From Persicaria tinctoria (taxonomy: Eukaryota > Streptophyta > Magnoliopsida > Caryophyllales > Polygonaceae): a stretch of DNA of 64,000 bases. How positions within the stretch are numbered: position 1 is the stretch's first letter; every line of letters begins with the position of its first letter. The position numbers and the translations under genes are program-made. The stretch lies in the NCBI GenBank assembly GCA_037127255.1, contig JBANSL010000005.1:77815160-77879159 (forward strand). Direction: 5' to 3'. The notes under the pieces were generated by a model. That model saw only the letters and a program-made list of their open reading frames with translations, was not told the origin of the DNA and did no database searches. Of the stretch, positions 1 through 12,750 are shown piece after piece.

Positions 1-1
1 A

Positions 2-160
2 AATACCAATAAGACCAATAGAACATACAAGGAAATCGCTTTCGACATATTCCCACATCTTAACTCATACCAAAAAGCTACTCTCATCATATCCCTTTGG
101 GGTATATGGACAATGAGGAACAAAATTATATTTAACAACTACGCCCTCCGTAAGGTGGAT
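2..160 (+). pseudogene. LINE reverse transcriptase C-terminal remnant
   Basis: Frame 2 is open from the window edge and reads a stretch including ATLIISLWGIWTMRNKIIF. This is the W-x-I-W-x-x-RN-K-x-x-F signature found near the C-terminus of plant L1-type LINE ORF2 proteins (the zf-RVT / RNase H linker region). The rest of the element lies outside the window or was lost, and a DNA transposon starts just downstream. The family call rests on this one motif. Confidence 0.55.
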
Positions 161-858
161 GAGAGCATGTACATCCGTGTACATTTGCTCTGTTTTTCAC
201 CCAAAAAGCAATTTAAAAAAAAAAGCAAAAATTTAAGTGCACACTTGAAGTGTTCTTCTGCAAAAACATATTGAAGTACATCGGCACAATGTTCAACATC
301 TCCAATTGTGTGGGGGAATGAACCATTTTAATTATTTTGCTCCAAAAATGGGTCACTTTGCTAAAAAAAGGGCCACTTGAATTCAACGGGGAGAGGAAGA
401 TATTTTGTGTTGCAAAATATTTGCAAAAAGAGGACATGTGGCGAGATCTTATTGGCTGGGCCACGACCAATGACATATCGCCACATGTTTTGTTAAGATG
501 TAATGTATTTAATCTATTTTGAATTGCGTTTAATTAAAAATTAATAATTATAAAAAAATATTTTTTAAATGCCCTTAATTTTGTCTACTATTAGACACCC
601 ATTTTGTATATGTTTTAGAGAGAGAAAAAAACACAAATTACACTATGTAACTAATAATAATAATTAGTAATAAGCAAATCTTATACTAACTTTAATGATT
701 TTTCTCCCCTATAAATATAACCTTCTTCAATCAATATTCATCACCCCACAACAATCATAAATCTCTCTATTCCACCCCAAATCCATCTCTTTCATTTAAA
801 ACGGATCTGAATCAAGCTCCACAGAACTTTCCCCCAAAGCTTTTACGATATATTTTCT

Positions 859-1626
859 TTGTACTCTGAGCAACATTCCACTCCAAATACAAATCATACT
901 ACCCTGAATCACCATTCTCATGATGTCGTGCATTCATATTATCGCGATATGATGCATCCCAATCTAAATTCTCAATTTCCAACAATGTATTTTACACAAG
1001 AAAGCATCTCAGCTTATAGCACACAAGAAGATGTCCATGAAGAACGGGTTGAGGAAGATCCTACTCAAGAGCGTATGGAGAGAAGGCAATGGAGTGAAAC
1101 AAAAGATAAGTTGCTACTTAGTACATGGTTGCAGGGACGAACCTAGGGGTGAGCTGAGATTTGCTGCATCCCACCCCATTTAAAAAATAAAATAGGTAGG
1201 ATAAGTATAAATGTGAGTTGTAGGAGTAGTTGGCAAGGAGTATTGTAAGGGGGAGAGGGGTTTTGTGTTCGAATCCCCACATATCCCAAATGCTTCCCCA
1301 TTTACTTTTTTTTCCCTTCCTTGTATTGAATGACTTTAGAGTTTGGAACGGTCATTTGGTACTCATATTTGTTGGAGAAGTCATTTTCTTCTCCTTTTTT
1401 TTTTTCATGTATTAATTAATTTTTTTATTCTTAATTTTAATAACAATCTAGGAGAAAAATAATCAAAATTATATGTAAATTTAGCCCATCCCAAATTTTA
1501 TTCATGGTTCCGTGCCTGCATGGTTGAACACTAGCAAGGATGTTGTGGAGGGAAACAACCAACCCGGTGTCAAGTTTTGGTCCATAATAGCAACTTATTA
1601 CAACGAGAGGAGGAGGGAGCAACGTG
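859..1626 (+). pseudogene. Harbinger ORF1 (Myb/SANT-like protein), split by a MITE
   Basis: The open frame begins at 859 and reaches the SANT-like motif RRQWSETKDKLLLSTWL at about 1080-1131. It is broken there by a 387-bp insertion and resumes in the same sense after 1526 with NTSKDVVEGNNQPGVKFW and ATYYNERR. These match the Myb/SANT-like DNA-binding domain of plant PIF/Harbinger ORF1 proteins, which bind the transposon ends. The frame then runs directly into transposase sequence (EWPGMIGSIDC), which implies an internal deletion that fused the two genes. It is not functional. Confidence 0.7.
1124..1526. mobile_element. hAT-type MITE (1132-1518) with 8-bp target duplication
   Basis: The octamer CATGGTTG occurs at 1124-1131 and again at 1519-1526. 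The 387 bp between begin CAGGGACGAACC and end GGTTCCGTGCCTG, an imperfect terminal inverted repeat of the CAGGG type. An 8-bp duplication with CAGGG ends is diagnostic of the hAT superfamily. Removing the insert restores the SANT-domain reading frame of the host transposon (STWL followed by NTSKD), which confirms the boundaries. The element has no transposase. A tRNA-like B-box (GTTCGAATCCCC) lies at 1267-1278. Confidence 0.85.
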
Positions 1627-2190
1627 AATGGCCTGGCATGATCGGGAGTATCGATTGCATGCACTGGACTTAGAAGAATTGTCCCACGGCATGGAGGGTC
1701 AATATGTCCGCGGTGACAAGCCACCAACCACGGTGCTAGAAGTAGTTGCGTCATACGACCTTTGGATTTGGCATGCATTTTTCGGGACTCCAAGTACGTG
1801 CAATGATATAAATGTTCTTAATAGATCTTCTGTATTTGATAAAGCATTACATGGAAGAGCCCCAAGTGCGAATTTTGTAATAAATGGACATGAGTATGAC
1901 ATGTCCTATTACCTCGCTGATGGAATTTACTCGGCATGGCGAGCATTTATCCCATCGATTCGACATTCATTTGATGCAAATGACCAGTTGTTTTCCCAAG
2001 TCCAAAAGTTCACTCGTAAAGATGTGGAGCGTGCATTTGGTGTTTTACAACAATGATTTGCTATTATTCGTAAGCAAGCACTTGTTTGGGATTTGAGTTT
2101 GTTAGGAAAAATTATGACGGCATGTATCATATTGCAAAACATGATTGTGGAAGACGAACGGGATACTGATTACCTACACATTCATACAAT
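1627..2190 (+). pseudogene. Harbinger DDE nuclease/transposase (HARBI1-like), disrupted
   Basis: Conserved blocks appear in order: GMIGSIDCMHW (first Asp codon 1653-1655), VLEVVASYDLWIWHAFFG, NDINVLNRS, YYLADGIY (second Asp codon 1919-1921), RKDVERAFGVLQ (Glu codon 2027-2029) and ACIILQNMIVEDERD. These are the DDE nuclease motifs of plant PIF/Harbinger transposases. A TAG at 1671-1673, a 1-nt loss near 1695 and a TGA at 2054-2056 break the frame. All three catalytic residues are still readable, but no complete protein can be made. Confidence 0.85.
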
Positions 2191-2757
2191 TGAATTTGAT
2201 CATCTTCAAGAGCCTGAGCTACCCGCTTCAAGAATACCAGCATCCATGAGTGCCTTCTTAACAAACCGGGCTCAAGTTCGAGATTCGGGTTCGCATCATC
2301 AACTGAAGTCCGATTCAATTGAGCAATATATGGCAAAATTTTGGGCCTTCGAGACATTGTGTTTGAACCCTTGTGCTTCACTTTTAGTTGTTCGTAGTTA
2401 TTGCATGTTTCCTTTTGATATGTACTATATTTAATTGTGTATTTGAATTATCTCTATTTGATAATGTATTTTTCTTTTTTTACGTATGGTATTTTATTTT
2501 AATAGTTTGAAGAATTTAAACAAAAATCAGTTGCAAAATTTTTAAATTCAACTTTTTACTTTAATATATAATTTCAATAATTATAAAAAAATAAGTTATA
2601 TATTTTTTTAAATATTAGTAATGGCATACCCCAAAATAATTATTAATAATAATTTAACAATTATATTGATCTATAATATCGGGTTAGTAGATAAAACACA
2701 AATGATTGAAAATTGAGAAATGGATTTGAAAGCGGAGTACACGGATGTGGGTGTAAA

Positions 2758-3431
2758 TCTATCTATCTATCTATATACATATAGTAAAACCGATGCATTG
2801 TTGCATGCGTGGCGGCTTGTGAGTGAATATGCTTACGTGGCGGCACGTGAATGCATCTCGCAAAACCTTCTTCTGTCAAAAAGAAAATCTAATAAAAATA
2901 ATAAGATAGTTCTAATCTATATAATTAAAAATAATTATTTTATTTTACCAGTAACTCATACTATAATTGAATAGATGGAATATCTTATAAAAGAGTAAAT
3001 ATTATATAAGAAAATAACTATATCAATATAATTAAACGCAATAATAGTAATAAATTTGGCATATATCGATATACAAATTACCATATAAGTGTATCTCCAT
3101 CTGGGTTATATATAATCTATCCAATGGACGGTTTATATATAAATTACACCATATGGACGAGACCTAAAAAAGACATTAGGTTCACCCAATTGCCATATGG
3201 ACGGATTTTATGGCGGATCTTTGGGGTCTAGGCGGGTCTTGGTGACCTTGAAGGCCTTGGTGAAATGATGAGGTAAGGGGTTTAGGCGGGAGTCTAGACG
3301 GGCCTTGAAGAGTTTTTTTAGAACAGTGATCATAATTACCAAAAATAGTAATAGATACATAGTAGTAAATATTTGATAGATGTTGCTGTATCAATTATTT
3401 TTGGTGGAAAGAATTAATTATTTCATAGCTA

Positions 3432-3462
<31 letters not shown>

Positions 3463-3663
3463 CTATTTTTCAAGAGAATGAGTTATTTAGATCTAGATTA
3501 ACTTTAATCTTATATTTTCAGTTATTAGTTTAATTACCATAATGTAATTCATATGTATTTATTTATTTTCATATTTATAATAGGATTTTTTTAATAGATA
3601 ATAAATGTAATTTTATAATATTGTGTTAAAATATTCCCGTGGAGGGGACGGGACATACACTAG
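2758..3663 (+). mobile_element. Non-autonomous Helitron
   Basis: The 3' end has a GC-rich hairpin, CCCGT-GGAGGGG-ACGGG (3636-3652), then ACATACA and a terminal CTAG (3660-3663) followed by T. This is the hairpin plus CTRR signature of plant Helitrons. The proposed 5' end is TC at 2758 after an A, in TCTATCTATC...TATAGTAAAACCG, giving A|TC...CTAG|T. The start is less certain than the end. The interior is AT-rich with no Rep/helicase coding. A piece resembling 2900-2990 recurs near 19530-19610. Confidence 0.55.
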
Positions 3664-3904
3664 TTGTAATTGATAAGAAAAGGGTAAAAAATGTGGCCAA
3701 AATAAAGTGGATGAAGTATATGTGGGAAGTGTACATCATTGTGCATGACCTGATTGCAACAAGAGGAACTGGAAGACGAAAACCCTACCAAAAGACCCCA
3801 CGATAATCAGATCACCCAACGTAAACAGAAAAATGTTAAATGGGAAAAAACTAAAGAAGATTTTGTGAAAATAATTTCGACGACACTAGTCTTCCCTCGG
3901 GCCA

Positions 3905-4070
3905 AATGGCTTGCGTCTTTGTGATTCGTGATTCTCTTGGTAGACCTTTGATGTGTGGCGCTTTCGGTTGCGGGAAGGTTTCGACTTTGCAGGTGGAGAT
4001 TCGTAGTCTTCTCCACGGACTCTCGGAAGCTCTGAAGAGTGGCTACTCGCGTGTTGAGGTGGAGGGATGA
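3905..4070 (+). pseudogene. LINE RNase H domain fragment
   Basis: One frame reads VIRDSLGRPLMCGAFG and LQVEIRSLLHGLSEALKSG followed by SRVEVEG and a TGA. This is the RVT_3 RNase H-like domain found at the C-terminus of plant LINE ORF2. It is short, lacks the preceding reverse transcriptase and ends in a stop. I see nothing clear in 4071-4500 beyond AT-rich sequence. Confidence 0.55.
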
Positions 4071-4926
4071 CTGTCTTTTAGTGACAAATGTCCTGAAGGG
4101 GTGACGAACTTGCCCTTGGGAGATCGAGCCAAATGCCCTTGGGACAACCTTGCCCATCTCGGTCTTCAGACGAACTTCGTAGATTGGAGATCTAGCTCAG
4201 CGATCAATGACCTCGTCCGAAAAAACGCAATTGGGTGGTGATACAACCGCGGATGACCGACCCTATATATTTGCATTATATAAATAAATAAATGATTCAG
4301 CTTTATTTTGGGCAACACCCAAAAAAAGGAAAATCGTTTGACTCGATTTTGGGTCGGGCTTTCGTCCTACCTCTGCGAAAATTCTTTGCTATTGATTTCG
4401 GTCCAAACCACTTTATTCGGTTTACTTCGAGCCAGTTCAGCCCATTTGATCAACCCATTTGTGACTCCACGACTTTGTACCCACTCCGTACATAATCAGA
4501 ACATAGATATAGGAAAAAAAAAAAAAAAAACTACCCAACCCAACAGAACATTAAACAAGTGAAAAGTGGCATTACTCTATCCCATTTCCTCAAATTGTTT
4601 CCCTGTTATTGTGAATAGAAGAAAATGCCCAGGAAAGCGAATAAATACACATCAAACATCTCGTTCTCCTGCTACACAAATTCCATTAAATTATTAAGGA
4701 TATAACTACAAAACAAGAAACCAGCAGACCTTACATTCTATCTTCCTTACTTTCACTTTACCAGCTTGGTAAAACAAAGGCTTATCCTCGTAAATACACG
4801 GTTACCAAAAATTAACAGCAAATTATCTACCAAGTTTCTTCACCTTCTTTTTTGTTTGCCTTTCCAGATTTCCATTATTGTGCTTTGTTTCACTGTTCAC
4901 TTGACAGGTCATCTTATTCAATGAGA

Positions 4927-7900
4927 CTAATCCACTGTCATGGGCTGGGTCATGCAGCACCTGAAACGCGCCTTGCGAACACTGCTTGTTATATCATTCT
5001 CAGCATGCTCGAGCATCAATACAACCTCAGAGAAGGGTGGCCTCACATCTGGGTTGGCATCCCAGCAGCGAGTCATGATCTCTGCAAGAATGGGCAGACA
5101 GTCATTGGGAATTACAGGACGGACACCCTTGTTCACAACTGCGAATGCTGCCTGTACTGCTGTCATGTTTTGGAAGGGAAGCATCCCAGTGATCAGCTCC
5201 CACAAGACAATCCCAAAACTATACACGTCCACCTTTTGAGTGTATGGTCTGTGCTGGATCATCTCCCTGAAACAGGGTGAAATGATACTTTAGTGGATAA
5301 TGAATTATATAAAAACTGTTTTTATGTTGCAAACACTGCGGTACTATACAGCAGTTCACAGTGGCTGACAGAACTCAGATGTTAAACCCTTTTAAAGTCT
5401 TTATGCTACTACTGTAGTTTGTAATCATGCAACTCCTTAGCAATTGAATGAATTCAACCACCTCAAACATCAAATATCCCTCAACACATACCGTGAAGGA
5501 AGCATCTTATTTTACATGCTACGCTACATTAGTTTACAATGTCAAGTTGCCTAATATTGACAGCGAGGGGGGGCTTGAACAATAAAATTATGATTAATTG
5601 ATTGGTGATCTTCTACTTCTCTATGGGGTTCCAACCCCACCCCCATTTCCTCTCGGGTTAAGTTAAAGTGTTCAGCATAACTCCTAGTAAACCTTCTATG
5701 ACACTACGTCGCTTAGTCACCATGATTATCATGATATAGATCCAGATCTTTGAGATCCTGCAATCCGAAAAACGAGGTTGGATCCAGATCGGTTAAGTGT
5801 CAGAATCCTACATTCCAGATCTTATAAAATCAGAGGATCTTATGATCCTACAAAAGTCTTAAGATCCTTGGATTAAAGTTTTGTTGCCTTTTAATTTCCA
5901 GTTTTATGTCTCAAGTATGTTTTCCTTTTGATCTAAATTATCCTAAATGCCTACTTTTCCCATTTATTACACTCCAACTCTTCTGTGTGATTTCCTTCCC
6001 CCAATGCGGCAAAGCCCTCTATTCGAAAATATTAAAAGGAGAACTGTGGCTAACTTTTTTTGTTGTTGGTTTAATTAAAAGCAGAACTCTGGCTAATGTT
6101 TTCTTGTTAATTTTTAACTTTAAATTGAATTATCTTTAGGGATATCATATTTCTATTATATTATTTAATTTTAAATTTTTTATTGATTTTATAGGATCTT
6201 ATTATCCTCTAATCCAATCCACACACCTGATCCTAAGATCTTAATCCTAATAACCTTGATCCCTATCGAATCCTTTTTAACTCCGGAACAAATTACCCTT
6301 ACATCAACATTCCTAGCAAGATGGTCAAATTCAATTTTAAAAGTTCATCTATACCTGAGCTGTATTCATAACTATGCAGACATTATGTGCATCGATATTA
6401 TCACTGATGGAAGTAAAATCTCAGGCTAAGGAGAATGTCAGTAAATCTTTTAAATGATGCACGCTTCAATATCATCAAATCCGTAATAAAATGAAAGACT
6501 GCTTTAAAACGGAATTGTTCATGCCTACAAGTTCCTTCACCACATTTCCCACAATCACAAAAGATTAGTCAATCCTCAAACTACATAAGATTCAAGTGCA
6601 AAGCACATGATCCATCTCCAGGTTCAGGAATGTGGGCTCCTAGCTCTCCTACAGGCAACAAAAGGTAAAAGAAACTTTGCGAATATTCATCCTAATTGAA
6701 GTAGTACCCAACCTGTTTGATTCAACACTGCCTTAAAGTCAGAGGATACCTACTTCTTCCCGTCAATACTCCCATTCTGCAATTTTCAAATAATTTCTTT
6801 CTTTCAACATATCTAAACCTCCATCAAATACAAGACGCAGTCTTCAAGCCCACTGCCTTGCGCTAAAAAATATATACAATTTCCTTCAATCTTAAATGGC
6901 ATCAATTTCTATGTTGATTCCATGTAGCTTTGCAGCACTGTTAATAATCGATGTTGGTTGAGAAATTTTCGCAATCACTTTTCTATTCTTGAACGTCAAG
7001 GGTTGAAAATGCTATACTAAGCTTACCTGTAAAACTCCCCTTGAACAATATATGAAGCTTTATAATAAGAAAATGATATTACGCTACTGTGAGATAGCAG
7101 ATAACCTTTATATAAAAAAGAGGCCTAGTGTCTACTCTCTATTGTAACTCTGACCACTAATTAGGTATTGGCAAACCCCAAGAAGAAAATGGTATATGGC
7201 ATTTGTCTACCGACTTTGCTCAATATCAGAAAAAGAATATCATTATCTAGTATTGAATGAACAGATTATTAAACCATGCAGAAGTATCCATATCAAGATA
7301 TCAGATATCGAGAAAAATACTAAATGTTCTTGAAATATAGAAGAAATGTTCTTGAAACTTTGATTAGTGATTTATACATTATAAGAAGTAGGAGAGTGTC
7401 AGCTCTCCCTTGTATTTCTCTTTGACCAACGAAACTTTAATATTTTGGCTGATCTTCTCACTTATCATCTCAATATATAGAAGTGGTGGTGCATCAACAA
7501 TATTTTTTTTCTCAACAAGGGACAAGAACATATCAAGTTGGAGTCTTGTCCCGAAAAGCAAAGTGTCAATCAGTTATAGAAAATAAAATGAAGTGGTTAC
7601 TAAAATAGAATTTTCAGAATCAAACCTTGACTATGATCAAGTACAATATTTTTTTTTAAAAGATCGGAGATATAAATTGGACTGGAACAATACTCATCTG
7701 GATGTAAGGTTGTTTGTTTCTACAAAAATCTTCTTAGCTATGGTGGGTGTGTTTTTCTGTTCCAAGATAAATGTTACTTTTCATGTTTGTATCATTGAGT
7801 TTGAAATTAAAACTGTACCTTTTATAACTGTATACATTTTAGTTTGGAATATTTTTGGATTATAATTAGAATGGTCAAAACATGACCACAACTAGGGAGG

Positions 7901-10900
7901 GCCTGCCTTGGTCAAGGCAGTGTTTTAAAAAGCACAGCCCAAGTGCGCTTAGCGCATGATTCAATAGGGGTAGGGCCTGCCTTGGTCAAGACACATACTG
8001 GGTGTAAATGCACACCCAAAGCACACGAGGTGCTCTGTAAGCGGTGCCAAAAAGTTACCGGCAATGGGCATTTCATTTTTTCCCTTATTTTGGTTAATCA
8101 AGAATTCAAGATATCCTCGATATCTCAATAGAATTTGGATACCGTCTTTCCCTAACTTTTTTATTTATTTGGATAATACTTTATATACTTTTTAAAGATA
8201 TTGGCAACTTTCTATCTTCAAAAACGTTAATCTCTCATCAGTACTCTCTTCTTTTCTTCTTTATGCCTCCTCCTATTCTCCCTTTCTTCACTCTACTTCT
8301 CTCCTTCCTTCCTCTCTACACTTGTCGCTGTGCTGCTTAGTTGTTGCTCTTGAAGGTGACGGGACTCATGTCTCAACATTGAGAAACAAGATGACGCAGA
8401 TGACATTGATGATTTTGCTTGACCCACTCCCTACAAATCCTTCCCATTCAGCTTGATGTATTTCTATTCTTTAATATAAAATGCTTTAGACTTGCATTTA
8501 ATACTTTGTGATGCTTTGTACGTCGTTTTCGGATAACTTGATTACTATCTAAAACTCGGTTTTATTACATCAAGAACAGGTTTTATAGTATTAAATTTGA
8601 GTTTTAAGGTGTTTTGAGATGTTTAATGAAAAAGTCATTGCCATTCCTTTTAAGGCACGATTAAGCTATAGGTTTGTCTATCGCCTTGTGTTGCCTCTAG
8701 CTTTATCAAACACTACAAGGAGTGATCCAAACCAAACTCAATCCAATTAACCAGGGGAACGATAAGCTTTATGCAGACTACATTGGTAACTTTTAAGAAA
8801 TATAAAAATGTAAGTTATTAGTATAAGCAATATGCATCAACTCACCTCTATTCTCTTGTTATATTTTAAACTAGTATAGTACTCGTCTGCAATTTTACTA
8901 TTCTTAATAAATTAATTATTTTGTCATAAATGTAAAATGAATAAATTCGATTATTTACAATTATAATTTTTTTTATTGAAAATAGTAAGAACTATCAATA
9001 GGATAATATATACTAAAATATTTTAATAATCAAATAATTAATAATTTAGAATTTATTAAAAATAGCATCGCATTAATTATCATTTAACACCCATTAAAAT
9101 TGGTGATTATTTTAGATCTATTATTATAATAAAATAGATATATTGACATGATTTTACTTTAATATAGATATAATTTCAAATAGAATGATGGATTTTAATA
9201 AAAGGAAAGTTTATGATGAAACATATATATTATAAATTTTCCTTTTATAAAAATACTTCCTTTATATAAATAGAATTTTACATAGCATAATACATCTTAC
9301 AGATAGAGAGTTAAATTAACTTGTAATCTTTACGCACAAATATATGAATATCAATTCCTAACATATAATTCAATAGCCAATGACGATGAAAATCAAGAGT
9401 TGATCGATGATAGAGATTGTTAGCAAATTCACCTTAAAATTTTTTAAAAAAAACATTTAAAGAAGAACAAATAGAAAATCGATTATGTATAGAGTTTTAT
9501 CCAATGTTATTTTTCAAAAGTGAAGACATGATAAACAATTAAAATTTATTACAGAAATAAAGTTAACAAGCAATGCATTAAAATATATATTTATATGATT
9601 TTTTCTTTTATATAGATAGAATTTCACATAAAAAAGGGTGTTTTTTTTAAGAAGGAAAGTATTATTTCAATTATTATTTTAAGGGATTGTTTATTGGCAA
9701 GATGAAAAAAAGTCTATTAGCAAGATAGCTTTGAGTAAATTGCACTCGAGCCTCTTTCAGTTTAGAAAATATTTTAAAATCGAACCGATATCAAAGATAA
9801 AAAACTAGCTCATCCAAATATTCCACCCGTTCATCTAGATGTTATCAAAATCCTCCAATTTTGAAACCACGCCAAACTCGTTGAAAATTTCAAATGCATC
9901 CACGAACAAACTGATATGTTTTTTATTCCACTTTTTTGGTTGATGGCCATCGAGTGAAGTATGATAATGCACATTTTGTGAAAGGTTGCCTAAAACTATT
10001 AGTTTGAATTAAACGGACAAAGTAGGTTAAACAATTTACATTACTTTGAACTCAACTTCAAGGAATTCAGTGACATGGACTAAATACCAAAACAAAAACA
10101 AAACAAAAAAAAAATGTTGTAAACCCACACTAGATAGTTTAGTTGGCATCCGGACTATTGAATATAAAACCCAACCATCTAGAGGAGATTTTGAAGTGGC
10201 TCATGTTAGGAACACGTCAGTGTAGGTTGTAATCTCAAAGCTTCCATGGTCCATAAAGAAAAAAATCTTGTCAAGCCTTACTTGCTTAGCCGGTAAGGAT
10301 GACATGTAGTGACTAATACCCCTCCCCCTATTGTAATGGCCTAAGTCCCTACCTATGAACCAAAAAAAATAAAGAAAAAGATCTCAATTCATACAAGCCA
10401 CAAATTAAAGGCAACTCATTTCTCTAAAGTAACATAATTAACATGAACACAACACATATAACAAACACAAACATGTGAAATATTTTCCTGCAAAACAATA
10501 TCGATCTTTATTTCATAAAACTGCATTAAAAAACCACTAGAAAGTTGAGGTTTCAATTGAGGCGAAAAATAAACAAATAGATAGAGAAAAAATAACTTCA
10601 AGCATAAAAGAAACAACAAATAAATATACAGAAATGGAAAAATATTAACGAAACCCACACGGTAATGGCACAAATTATGAAGGGCAAAAGTCATGAATAT
10701 AAAATGATGATGATGATAAGGCAATTTCAAAAATCTTATACACGTGAAAACTTGACAACTTTTCAACTGCTGTATGCCATATAAAATCATGAACAGTGTG
10801 TTGGCTAAGAGGCATATACAAAAACCCCCCTATACTGAGGGGTCTTGGGGGGTCAAAATGTTGGCTAAGAGGCATATAATATGCATAAAAGGATGAGGAT

Positions 10901-11971
10901 TGAAGGGAAGGGTCTTGGAGGGGATCAAGATGTTGGCTAAGAGACATATAATACGCATAAAAGGATGGGGTTGAAGGGAGGGGCAATGGAAAAGGAAGTG
11001 TGGACAATTACAAAATGACAAGTATCCAATAACACAGAAATGAAAGATGCGAAAAAGAAAACTGAAATGCAGATAAATTATTCTTACGGAGCCATCCAAC
11101 GGTATGTTCCAGTCTCAGGTGTCATTCCTTCAGTCTGCACCTCAATTCTAGCAACTCCAAAGTCTGCAATTTTGATTGACTTATCTGCAGAGATCAAAAG
11201 ATTGTCGGACTTTAGATCTCTGTGTATTAATCCAAGTCCATGAACATACTCCATCCCCCTTGCAACATCCAAAGCTTGTTTGACCGCCAACTTCAGAGGA
11301 ACAGTACGATTGTGTCTCTTAATCAGGAACTGCCTTACTGAACCACCCTTTGCATATTCAGTGACAATGCACCACAACATGGGCTTTCTACATGCTCCTA
11401 TAAATCGAACAATGTTTGTATGTTTCAACGTTGCAAGCATCATAACTTCCTGTTGAAACTGCTGCTCCATTATCTGAGCCCTCTCCAGATCATTTTCCGG
11501 CACCTCCAAGATCTTGATAGCAACCTCCTCACCTTCATATGTACCTCTATAGAGTTTCCCAAAGGCTCCCTGTGCAAAAGCATCACCCATATGAAGCTTT
11601 CTCAAGTCAATCGTCCACTCTTCAAAATTCTCAAGGCCCTCTGTGGGAAAACTAGGGTCCATCAGAGCCTGGGCTAAACCATCATCACTCAAAGCATGGG
11701 TGACCCTTCCACACTGATTAACACTACTTTCCACAGAGTAGTTATTGTTCAAACCTTGGTGTTTCAACATACGAGTACCAGAACCATTTGACCCCACACT
11801 GCTATCCACTGACATCGCAACAGAACCACCAACATTACTAGCCTGTAAACTGGGATAACTCTCTACAGACATGTTTGAGGTATCTCCAAGCTTATTGTAA
11901 TAATCGAAAAACTTGTTATCATTGTTGTTCAATCCAATGACTCCGGGAAATTTTGGACCCTCCAACATCAT
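4927..11971 (-). CDS. Raf-like MAPKKK-type protein kinase (RAF22/RAF28-like)
   Basis: Two coding exons on the minus strand, 11971-11088 (884 bp) and 5266-4927 (340 bp), join in frame to 407 residues. The start is the first ATG after a TTTGCAG acceptor. The donor is TCC|GTAAGA and the acceptor TTTCAG|GGAG, restoring the APE motif across the junction. Residues 1-120 are Ser/Asn-rich. The kinase domain spans about 124-380: glycine loop GAFGKLY, VAIK lysine near 153, HRDLKSDN with Asp near 252, DFG near 270, GTYRWMAPE activation segment. The end is [10 protein letters not shown]. This layout and tail match Arabidopsis AT2G24360 and AT4G31170, group C Raf-like cytosolic Ser/Thr/Tyr kinases. All catalytic residues are present, so it is probably active. 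Substrates cannot be read from sequence. The subfamily call is from remembered family features. Confidence 0.93.
7918..8714. mobile_element. Possible hAT-like element inside the kinase intron
   Basis: The left end CAGTGTTTTAAAAAGC and the complement of the right end, GTAGTGTTTGATAAAGC, form an imperfect inverted repeat. The left-hand portion contains repeated GCGC/GCAC-rich words such as AAGTGCGCTTAGCGC, common in a widespread plant MITE type. Only CAAGG is shared by the flanks, so the 8-bp target duplication expected for hAT is not demonstrated. Confidence 0.35.
10801..10985. repeat. Three-copy tandem repeat of about 60-72 bp
   Basis: The phrase TTGGCTAAGAGGCATATA begins at 10801 and 10861, and a one-base variant (GAGACATATA) begins at 10933. 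Each copy is followed by variants of CATAAAAGGATG and GAAGGGAGGGTCTTGGGGGG. It lies about 100 bp inside the kinase intron from the donor site of coding exon 1. Confidence 0.75.
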
Positions 11972-12720
11972 TGTCTGCAAATTTAAGGTTCAAAACCTCC
12001 AGTAGTATATTTCTTCACATTCGCCTGTCCAAAACAAAAGCTATCCATAATGTTACCATAAATAACATAAACCAAATGGCAAGATATTCCAAATATGCAC
12101 ATCGAGTCTCAAATAATGCTAATTCAGCATAAAATTCAGAAAACAAATTCAAAATGCCAGCAAAATCCCAACAGAAAGTTGAAAGAGAAGTAACACAGGA
12201 TGTAATTGGAACATCAAACCCTAACCCACAGGAAGAAGTAGGTAGAGGGATAGCCAATAAGCAAGATTACCAATAATAAGTCAAAAATAGGGATGATGAA
12301 ACCAAAACAATAAGAAGAATGAAGAAAAACTAAGGTCAACCCTAAACAAGGACACAACTAAGATAGTAAGAACCAAAGATAGGATAAACTACATAGCATT
12401 TCAGTCAGGGGAGATTAAGAAAAAGACATTCAGGCCAAACGAAATGACCGAAAACAGGCGAACAACTCACCTCCACATCCAAAACCCTAGAAGTCTTGTG
12501 GCCGACACGCACCTCGGGCGATCGAAGCTTGATTACGTCCGATAACCCACCGATGTATCGAGTTATGAGATGGACGATTGCAGGCGCCAAACGGCAAGAT
12601 GGATCGGAGAGAGGGTACGAGTATTGCGACCAGGTCAACACGGACGGAGACGACAGTCAGAGAGAAGGGAAGGTTGTGATGTATGTGCAGCTGAAGAGGA
12701 GAGGATCAAAGTAAAATGTG
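11972..12720 (-). promoter_or_regulatory. 5' leader of the Raf-like kinase gene with a leader intron
   Basis: On the minus strand a donor GGAG|GTGAGT at 12471/12470 and the acceptor TTTGCAG at 11977-11975 define a 496-bp intron in the 5' untranslated region, leaving only three leader bases before the ATG in the coding exon. The upstream exon is 12471 to about 12700 and starts with pyrimidine-rich sequence. The transcription start is inferred, not observed. A MULE-type MITE begins at 12760, so it sits at the core promoter. Confidence 0.6.
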
Positions 12721-12750
12721 CAAAAGAGATATGAAAGGAGAGATGTATTA

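Larger units (their letters stand above)
163..2749 (+). mobile_element. Degenerate PIF/Harbinger DNA transposon
   Basis: A 12-bp perfect inverted repeat, ACATCCGTGTAC, lies at 171-182 and as its complement at 2737-2748, with weaker similarity around it; I take these as parts of the terminal inverted repeats. Between them lie remnants of both proteins of a PIF/Harbinger element: a Myb/SANT-like ORF1 and a DDE nuclease. The exact outer ends and the expected 3-bp target duplication are not clear. The left end abuts a LINE remnant and the right end abuts a Helitron start, so the locus is nested. Confidence 0.6.
5267..11087 (-). other. 5.8 kb intron of the Raf-like kinase gene
   Basis: The intron falls inside the activation segment codon for Pro of the APE motif, with GTAAGA at the donor and TTTCAG at the acceptor. 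It is AT-rich and holds a probable hAT-like remnant (7918-8714), low-complexity AT sequence at 8880-9680, a stretch at 9720-9960 that looks repeat-derived, and a tandem repeat (10801-10985). I find no second gene inside it. Confidence 0.8.

Noticed and set aside
1221..1285. SINE with tRNA-like A- and B-boxes inside the Harbinger element
   Set aside because: The B-box is good but the A-box is poor, and the whole stretch lies within a 387-bp insert whose CAGGG ends and 8-bp duplication identify it as hAT.
7918..8714. Confident hAT element in the kinase intron
   Set aside because: The ends match imperfectly and only 5 bp are shared by the flanks, so it is listed at low confidence only.
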